A program made the position numbers and the translations under genes. A stretch of 64,000 nucleotides of DNA from G963668185 sp963668185 (GTDB lineage: Bacteria > Chloroflexota > Dehalococcoidia > Lucifugimonadales > G963668185), in the NCBI GenBank assembly GCA_963668185.1, contig OY764162.1:2542001-2606000 (forward strand). The letters run 5' to 3'. The notes below the pieces were generated by a model that saw only the letters and a program-made list of their open reading frames with translations, was not told where the DNA came from and ran no database searches. Shown here in pieces: positions 58,712-64,000 of the stretch (position 1 is the first letter of the stretch; every line of letters starts with the position of its first letter).

Positions 58712-58786
58712 ATGGGCCATGTCCTTCACGCGCAATGAAACGAGAGCTTGGCATCGACACGCCAAACTCGCACACGCGGCATTGAA

Positions 58787-60253
58787 ATGACCGGACCCGA
58801 CATACGCCACGCCAGGCTGACCAGGGGGTTCCCCAAGACGAAGATCGTCTGCACCCTTGGGCCCGCGACGCGTTCCGAGGACCAGATAAGCGCCCTGCTC
58901 TGGTCCGGCATGAGTGTCGCGAGGCTGAACCTTTCGCACGGCACGCTCGATGAGCACAGGATGATTGCCGAGCGCGTACGCCGCATCGCCGCCGACTTCG
59001 AGATGGCCGTGAGCGTCATGGTGGACGTGCCGGGCCGCAAGTACCGGACAGGCCCGACTATGGACGGCGGCGTAAGGTTCGAGAGGGGCGACAGGGTTGT
59101 CCTGACGAGCGAGGAGTCGGATGGCGCCGACGGCCGCGTGCCCGTTTCTCCAACCGGCATTCATCAAGACGCAATTCCGGCGCATACGGTACTGATCGAC
59201 GACGGCAGAGTAAGGCTGCGCGTGAGGGCGGTGGAGGGTCTGGACGTCCATTGCGAGGCCATGACCGGCGGCCGCATCACTTCAGGTAGGGGCGTGACTT
59301 CCCCGGGCAAGGCTTCTTCCCTGCCCTTTCCCAGCGCCGAGGACGTGGAAGCCTTGAACTTCGCGGCGGAGTGCGGCGCGGACTTCGTCGCGCTTTCCAC
59401 CGTTGTGACGCGCGAGGACGTAGATTCGGCAAGGGCGGCGCTGGCTGAGCGCGGGGCGCATCCGCACCTGATCTCCAAGATCGAACAGGTCGAAGCGCTG
59501 GAACGCTTCGACGAGATACTGGAGGCAAGCGACGCGGTGATGGTCGCGCGTGGAGACCTGGGCACCGAGGACCGGCTCTCCCGGATCCCCTTGATTCAGA
59601 AGGACCTGATTGCCAGGTGCTATGCGGCGGGCAAGCCCGTAATCACGGCAACGCAGATGCTGGAGTCCATGATCAACTCCCCGACCCCAACCCGCGCGGA
59701 GGCGACCGACGTCGCGACTGCCGTGTTCGACGGCACGGACGCGGTCATGCTGTCTGGCGAGACTTCGGTCGGGGACTACCCGGTGGAGGCCGTCCTCTTC
59801 ATGGCGGAAGTTGCGAGGGAGGTTGAGGAGGCGCTGCCTTATGACGAGATTCTGGAGGAGCGCGGCGCATACCGCGAGCAGAAGACGGACGACGCCATGG
59901 GCTACAACGCAGTGCAGACCGCGCACCAACTGGACGCGAGCGTTATCGTGGCCTTTACGGAGTCCGGAGGCACCGCGGGAAGGGTCTCCAGGTACCGGCC
60001 AAAGGAGCCGATACTCGCGCTCACGCCGCACGAACACATCAGGAGGCTGCTGACTCTGAGGTGGGGCGTGACGCCGTTGACGATAAAGCAACCCGAGACT
60101 GTCGACGACATCTTCAACGTGGCGCTGGAGAGCGTGAGGAGCACCAGAGAGGTAGGCGCCGGCAGCAAGATCGTGCTGGTGGCCGGGCTCCCGATTGGGG
60201 TGCCGGGAGGCACGAACATGCTCCGCGTTCTGGAAGTGGGCGTTCAGGAATAG
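58787..60253 (+). CDS. pyk: Pyruvate kinase
   Basis: 488 residues from ATG 58787; an upstream TTG at 58748 is possible. Signatures: TKIVCTLGPAT (near 18), ARLNLSHG (near 45), catalytic Lys in ISKIEQVEALE (near 227) and MVARGDLGTED (near 255). The C-terminal allosteric-like domain is complete. It makes pyruvate and ATP from phosphoenolpyruvate. At residues 80-89 the usual DTKGPEIRTG is DVPGRKYRTG: the residue matching Glu117 of the rabbit enzyme is Lys, a change associated with K+-independent pyruvate kinases. A B-domain of normal size lies between. Confidence 0.93.
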   Translation: MTGPDIRHARLTRGFPKTKIVCTLGPATRSEDQISALLWSGMSVARLNLSHGTLDEHRMIAERVRRIAADFEMAVSVMVDVPGRKYRTGPTMDGGVRFERGDRVVLTSEESDGADGRVPVSPTGIHQDAIPAHTVLIDDGRVRLRVRAVEGLDVHCEAMTGGRITSGRGVTSPGKASSLPFPSAEDVEALNFAAECGADFVALSTVVTREDVDSARAALAERGAHPHLISKIEQVEALERFDEILEASDAVMVARGDLGTEDRLSRIPLIQKDLIARCYAAGKPVITATQMLESMINSPTPTRAEATDVATAVFDGTDAVMLSGETSVGDYPVEAVLFMAEVAREVEEALPYDEILEERGAYREQKTDDAMGYNAVQTAHQLDASVIVAFTESGGTAGRVSRYRPKEPILALTPHEHIRRLLTLRWGVTPLTIKQPETVDDIFNVALESVRSTREVGAGSKIVLVAGLPIGVPGGTNMLRVLEVGVQE

Positions 60254-60263
60254 TGGTAGCTAG

Positions 60264-62279
60264 CTAGGGTTCCCGGATGAAGTGCGCGGAGCGCGTCCAC
60301 AGGTCCACGTCGTGGAGCCGGACCGCGACCTGATCGCCCGGTGAATCGCGGTCGGTGAGCTGGATGCGAGTGCGGAACGGGTACTCCAGGAGTTCGATTG
60401 TCGAAGGCCCGCGCTCCCGGCGCTCGAGGACAACCGCCTGAAACACGTTTGACGCGCCGCCGTTGCCTGCCTGCCCGGCACGATTCCGGCGCAGGTACTT
60501 CAGGAACCAGTACCGCTTGCGCTGTCTTTCTATTCTTGCCAGTTCTCTAATTTGAGCGTCGGCAGAGGTGGCGATCGCGAGTACCTCTTCGGCGCTGTAC
60601 AGGTGAGTTCCGGTCCGGATGAAGCGCCCGATCTGGCGCTGCATCACGAGATCGGGATACCTTCGCAAAGGAGCGGTGGCCTGGATGTACTCCGGGACGG
60701 CAAGGCCGCCGTGACGATCGGGCTTCGAGCTCAGCTTTGCCGGGCTCAGGTGCCTGGCCGCGGAGAATTCACGGACCGGATCGTACTCCTGATCCCAGTC
60801 CTGGACGAGGGGCGGACTTTCGGCTGCTGCTTGCGTCCTGTACGCGGCGGGAATGCCGTTCGCCGCGCAAAACTTAGCCATGAGGCAGTTGCAGAGGACC
60901 ATGAGTTCAGAGACGAGGCGCCTGGACATGGATGCCCTGTCGACCACCTTTACGTCGATTTCCCCGCGCGCATCCACGGACAGCTCCATCTCCGGCCTGC
61001 TAAATGAGACAGCCCCGCCCCGCGCCCTCAGGCGTCCTCTTGCCGCGGCAATCCGGTCGAGCGCTGCGATGAGCTTCCGCCATTCGCCGGCATCATCGCC
61101 GGCGTCGCTGTCCACCTGATCGTATGAGAGCGCCGCGTCGCTTCGCACGACTGAGGAAACGATCTCCCAGTCGACGATTTCGCCGTCTTCGGTGATTTCA
61201 GCGAGTACGCTCAGCGCGGGCCTGAGCGAGCCCGGTTCGAGGCTTCCAATCGACTCCGACAGGCGGGGCGGCAGCATCGGAACGACAGTTTCAGGCAGAT
61301 ACAGACTGGTCGCCCGGCGCGAGGCTTCCGCGCAGAGTTCTCCGCCGGGCGCAACGAGCGACGCCGCATCTGCGATGTGGATTCCCAGCCTGTACCGGCC
61401 GTCGATGCGCTCCACCGAGAATGCGTCATCCCGGTCGGCTGTATCAGCGTTGTCGATCGTGAACGTTGGGATGCCGGACAGGTCTGCTCTGTGGCCGTCG
61501 CTTAGGGCAGCGTCCACGTCGACGCTGTCTGCCAGTCGAATCAGGCCTTGAGTAAAATCGCGAGGGATGTCGGCGGCCAGCACCTCCAACGGTTCGTCCT
61601 CACTCATCAGACCGGCCTTGACCAGGAGGGCGAACGCTTCGCGCCTGTGGTCCCTCGATTTCGGCGACGCGAGGGCTGCCAGTTCCCTGGCCGGGGCGGC
61701 CCTCGTGTAGTTGTCGCCGTGGACCACGAAGCCCTTCAGGTGGTCAAGCAACTCGCGTTCGTATCGGCCTGGCTGGGATGGAAGCTCGCCGCTTGAGAGC
61801 CGACCGGCGAGTTCATGTATGGCGGCCTCGCGTTCGGCCCGCGCGCGTCGCTGGCTGAGGGTGGCGCTAACGTCCTCGCGTGTCCTTGGAGAGTACCCTT
61901 TCGCATCGCGCTGAAAGTACAGGTCATCGCGTCCCAGGTGCAGCAGAAGAGCGGCAAGCTGCACTGGATTCGCCGGCTCGGACCAGTAGAGGTCTGCGAC
62001 GTCCGCGAGGCTCAGCGCGGAGGGTTCGTCGGCGCACAGGTCCCAGACTTCGGATAGGTCCAGACCTGCGGCCACCGATTCGCACGCGGCGCTGAAGGAG
62101 GATAGTTCGTCTTCGTTCCCGGCGAACTCGCCCGTCTCCAGGAGCACCCGTTCGGTTGGGAGTCTCGCCTCCTTGTTGCGTCCGAGCGCCAGCCTGACGC
62201 GGGTTCCCTTCGTCTCGATCACGCGCCGGACTGACGGGCCGCTCGCAAGCCGCACTACGACGATTGCCCCAGGTTGCAA
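60264..62279 (-). CDS. RNB-domain exoribonuclease (RNase II/R family)
   Basis: 671 residues from TTG 62279, chosen because AAAGGAG lies 5 bases upstream; the frame is open to 62378 but without support. The catalytic RNB motif is TIDNADTADRDDAFSV (near residue 275), with the four Asp needed for magnesium. The following IHIADAASLV and LPETVVPMLPPRLSE are typical. The N-terminal part has an S1/CSD-like start (PGAIVVVRLAS) and a helical region; the C-terminus lacks a full S1 Lys-rich tail. It degrades RNA 3' to 5'. Divergent from the peptidase gene. Confidence 0.88.
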   Translation of the reverse strand: MQPGAIVVVRLASGPSVRRVIETKGTRVRLALGRNKEARLPTERVLLETGEFAGNEDELSSFSAACESVAAGLDLSEVWDLCADEPSALSLADVADLYWSEPANPVQLAALLLHLGRDDLYFQRDAKGYSPRTREDVSATLSQRRARAEREAAIHELAGRLSSGELPSQPGRYERELLDHLKGFVVHGDNYTRAAPARELAALASPKSRDHRREAFALLVKAGLMSEDEPLEVLAADIPRDFTQGLIRLADSVDVDAALSDGHRADLSGIPTFTIDNADTADRDDAFSVERIDGRYRLGIHIADAASLVAPGGELCAEASRRATSLYLPETVVPMLPPRLSESIGSLEPGSLRPALSVLAEITEDGEIVDWEIVSSVVRSDAALSYDQVDSDAGDDAGEWRKLIAALDRIAAARGRLRARGGAVSFSRPEMELSVDARGEIDVKVVDRASMSRRLVSELMVLCNCLMAKFCAANGIPAAYRTQAAAESPPLVQDWDQEYDPVREFSAARHLSPAKLSSKPDRHGGLAVPEYIQATAPLRRYPDLVMQRQIGRFIRTGTHLYSAEEVLAIATSADAQIRELARIERQRKRYWFLKYLRRNRAGQAGNGGASNVFQAVVLERRERGPSTIELLEYPFRTRIQLTDRDSPGDQVAVRLHDVDLWTRSAHFIREP

Positions 62280-62393
62280 GGGGACTCCTTTGCGGCCTTC
62301 AGGGTGGGTGTACGAGCGCTGCTCGAGTCGGAACGGCCTGCCAGGTGAGCATAGCAAAGGATAACGCGCGCCGTACATGCGATGTGCCTGGCG

Positions 62394-62422
62394 TTGTCTG
62401 AGTCCCCGCGCCTTGCTACCCT
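62394..62422 (+). promoter_or_regulatory. Promoter of the M42-like peptidase gene
   Basis: TTGTCT (62394-62399), 17 bases, TACCCT (62417-62422). A leader of about 25 bases with TGAGGA precedes TTG 62455. Confidence 0.4.
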
Positions 62423-62454
62423 CTTCCCAAACTGGACTTTGAGGAATCGACGAG

Positions 62455-63570
62455 TTGAGCAGGCTGCACGATCGGGCTTTGGAACATCTCCGCGAGTTGG
62501 GAGCGCGTCCGGCGGTACCGTTTCAGGAAGACGGCCCGTCCGAATACATCCGGGCGAAGCTCGCTGAGGCCGACCTGCCTGTGCGGGTCGACGAGTTCGG
62601 CAACGTGATCGCCCGCTACTCGCGCGGCGCGGCTTCCGACATGCCGCCCCTGGCGCTGGTTGCGCATATGGACCATCCGGGGTTCGAGGTTACGAGGGCA
62701 GACGGCGAAGACGTGGCGGCCAGGGCGCTCGGCGGCGTACCGGCGGCGTCACTTCACAAGCCGACGAGGGTGCTGGTCGTCACCGGGGACGGGCGCAGAA
62801 TTGCCGCGGAGACTGAGCGGCTGGGCACGGACGGTGACCGGGCCGTTTCCCTGCGTAGCGAGGATATCGAGGCTATCGGGCAGGGGATGGCGGTGGTGTT
62901 CGACCTCCCGGACTTTGAACTCGACGGCGAACTGATCCTCATGCGCGCGCTGGATGACCTCGCCGGTTGCGCCGCGACTCTCTCAGTGATGGAGAATCTC
63001 TCCGAATCCAACGAGCGCGCCTGCGTCTTCGGCGTGTTCACGCGCGCTGAGGAAGGGGGCCTTTTCGGCGCCAGGCTGATGGCTGAAGCCGGCACGCTGC
63101 CGGCCGAAACGCTCGTCGTGTCCATCGAGGCCAGTCCTGTAATCGCCGGCGTCGCGCAGGGCGACGGGCCTGTGATCAGGACGGGCGACGCGCTGACGAC
63201 GTTCGATATGGAGGCCGAGAGCGTGCTCCAGTCGGCGGCCCGCGCTCTTGCCAAGCGAGATCCGGCGTTCAAGTACCAGCGCCGGCTCATGAGCGGCGGC
63301 GTCTGCGAGGCGACCGCGTTCTCGGCTGCGGGCTACAGCGTGACGGGCATGGCGTTCCCGCTCGGCAACTACCATAACGCGACAACCAGCATCCCTGATG
63401 CCGACGGAGGAGTTGGCGCAGAGTACATCCGCCTCTCCGATTTCCTTGGCGGGGTTGATCTTCTCGCCGAGGCGGCCGTGAGCGTATCCGCCAGGAGTGA
63501 GACGCCTGCCGCAGACCGGCTTGGTCCGGTGCCGGATGACGTGCGCGCGAGGCTCCGAGCGGGGCGTTAG
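62455..63570 (+). CDS. M42-like metallopeptidase
   Basis: 371 residues from TTG 62455. Zinc-aminopeptidase signatures of the M42/M20/M28 clan: HMDHPGF (near 73, first His-x-Asp), ALDDLAGCAA (near 166, bridging Asp), RAEEGGLFGA (near 202, general-base Glu pair) and GNYHNATTS (near 306, last His). The inserted PDZ-like/M42 dimer domain lies between about residues 80 and 155. Cytoplasmic. Likely removes N-terminal residues from peptides, which would fit peptide uptake by the ABC importers. Confidence 0.85.
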   Translation: MSRLHDRALEHLRELGARPAVPFQEDGPSEYIRAKLAEADLPVRVDEFGNVIARYSRGAASDMPPLALVAHMDHPGFEVTRADGEDVAARALGGVPAASLHKPTRVLVVTGDGRRIAAETERLGTDGDRAVSLRSEDIEAIGQGMAVVFDLPDFELDGELILMRALDDLAGCAATLSVMENLSESNERACVFGVFTRAEEGGLFGARLMAEAGTLPAETLVVSIEASPVIAGVAQGDGPVIRTGDALTTFDMEAESVLQSAARALAKRDPAFKYQRRLMSGGVCEATAFSAAGYSVTGMAFPLGNYHNATTSIPDADGGVGAEYIRLSDFLGGVDLLAEAAVSVSARSETPAADRLGPVPDDVRARLRAGR

Positions 63571-63592
63571 ATCGGTAAGTGCTAGAATTGCG

Positions 63593-63624
63593 AAAGGCCG
63601 ACCCCCAGCGGGGCTGGCCCTTTT
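63593..63624 (+). terminator. Hairpin with T-run before mfd
   Basis: GGCC-GA-CCCC - CAGC - GGGG-CT-GGCC followed by CTTTTGGG. It is a good terminator for the peptidase gene. A TAGAAT lies just upstream (63583-63588), so if that is a -10 box the hairpin would instead be in the mfd leader. Confidence 0.6.
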
Positions 63625-63699
63625 GGGCGTCCGACTCTGAGCGCGTCCGGCGCTTCCTGGAATCGCGAAGACTTGTAAGGAGACCTGCGAAGACCGTAC

Positions 63700-64000
63700 A
63701 TGGGCCTTGAAGTGTTGGGCGGCGTACTGAAGGCCGCTCCGGAGTACCAGTACCTGCTGAGGCCGCTCGCCCACCGGGCGCGCCGCACCAGCGCGCAGGT
63801 TCTGAGCGAAGCTGCGCCGTTCGCGCTGGCGACGCTGTGGCGGGATCTCGGCGCGCCGCTGCTGGTCGTCACCCCGCGCCAGGTCGAGGCGAGGCGCATG
63901 GCCGACCAGATCGCCACGTGGAGCGGCTGCCCTGACAGGGTCCACTGCTTCCCGGAGAGCGAGGTCCTGCCGTTCGAACGCATCTCCGCCGATGTCGAGA
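63700..64000 (+). CDS. mfd: Transcription-repair coupling factor, N-terminal part
   Basis: Partial: 100 codons to the end of the window, frame open. The protein begins MGLEVLGGVLKAAPEYQYLL and continues with LLVVTPRQVEARRMADQI and CFPESEVLPFERISADVE. These match the N-terminal UvrB-homology domain of Mfd (D1a), where the text is close to V-F-P-x-x-E-x-L-P-Y-E-x-x-S-P-D. Mfd removes stalled RNA polymerase and brings in UvrA. AAGGAG lies about 18 bases before the ATG, rather far, so the start is tentative. Confidence 0.8.
   Translation, partial: MGLEVLGGVLKAAPEYQYLLRPLAHRARRTSAQVLSEAAPFALATLWRDLGAPLLVVTPRQVEARRMADQIATWSGCPDRVHCFPESEVLPFERISADVE

Overview
The window is GC-rich bacterial chromosome, densely packed, with long genes on both strands. 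The gene set points to Chloroflexota, most likely a SAR202-like or other Dehalococcoidia lineage: coenzyme F420 side-ring genes (cofG/cofH), an LLM-type flavin/F420 oxidoreductase, several lipoproteins, family-5 ABC importers, a D-aminoacylase, an anchored GLUG-repeat protein and many dispersed palindromic repeats. This placement is inferred from gene content; there is no rRNA or tRNA in the window.

Layout. 0-2.3 kb: an AT-rich hypothetical, a YceI-like lipoprotein, a membrane protein and a remnant of a HigA antitoxin. 2.3-14 kb: housekeeping and catabolic genes (glnS, two tandem homocysteine-methyltransferase paralogues, an alpha/beta hydrolase, a DUF433/DUF5615 toxin-antitoxin-like pair, polA, pgi, a D-aminoacylase). 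14.1-16.0 kb: an AT-richer restriction-modification pair (HNH nuclease plus DNA methyltransferase). 16-18.9 kb: thiD with a tiny basic gene in front of it, then divergent rsmG and an LPG-synthase-like membrane protein. 18.9-23.6 kb: a repeat-rich zone in which a short palindromic element sits inside a reading frame several times, followed by a secreted GLUG-repeat protein. 23.6-31.3 kb: a beta-propeller protein, an MFS carrier, a membrane-tethered molybdopterin oxidoreductase and an aldehyde dehydrogenase. 31.4-32.7 kb: a three-gene cassette ending in a HEPN-like protein. 32.8-41 kb: a DUF2339 membrane protein, a lutABC lactate-oxidation operon, and PlsY-like and TauE-like membrane proteins.

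41-51.6 kb is the most distinctive part. Two near-duplicate substrate-binding lipoproteins have matching promoters. The second is followed by a DppB-type permease, a DppC-type permease, a fused double ATPase and an FAD amine/amino-acid oxidase, ending at a clear terminator. The DppB-type permease carries about 320 extra residues with seven Asp-box (BNR/YCF48-like) repeats exactly where the first extracytoplasmic loop should be. That makes it a transporter with a built-in beta-propeller, and it is my candidate for an undescribed system.

51.6-64 kb: an LLM oxidoreductase that seems to start at CTG, small AT-richer hypotheticals, an orphan HicB, a nadD-cofG-cofH-GYD-AIR-synthase operon, a pyruvate kinase whose residues predict K+ independence, an RNB exoribonuclease, an M42-like peptidase and the 5' end of mfd.

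Recurring themes are leaderless or non-canonical starts, degenerate toxin-antitoxin genes, and mobile palindromic repeats that have entered coding sequence.
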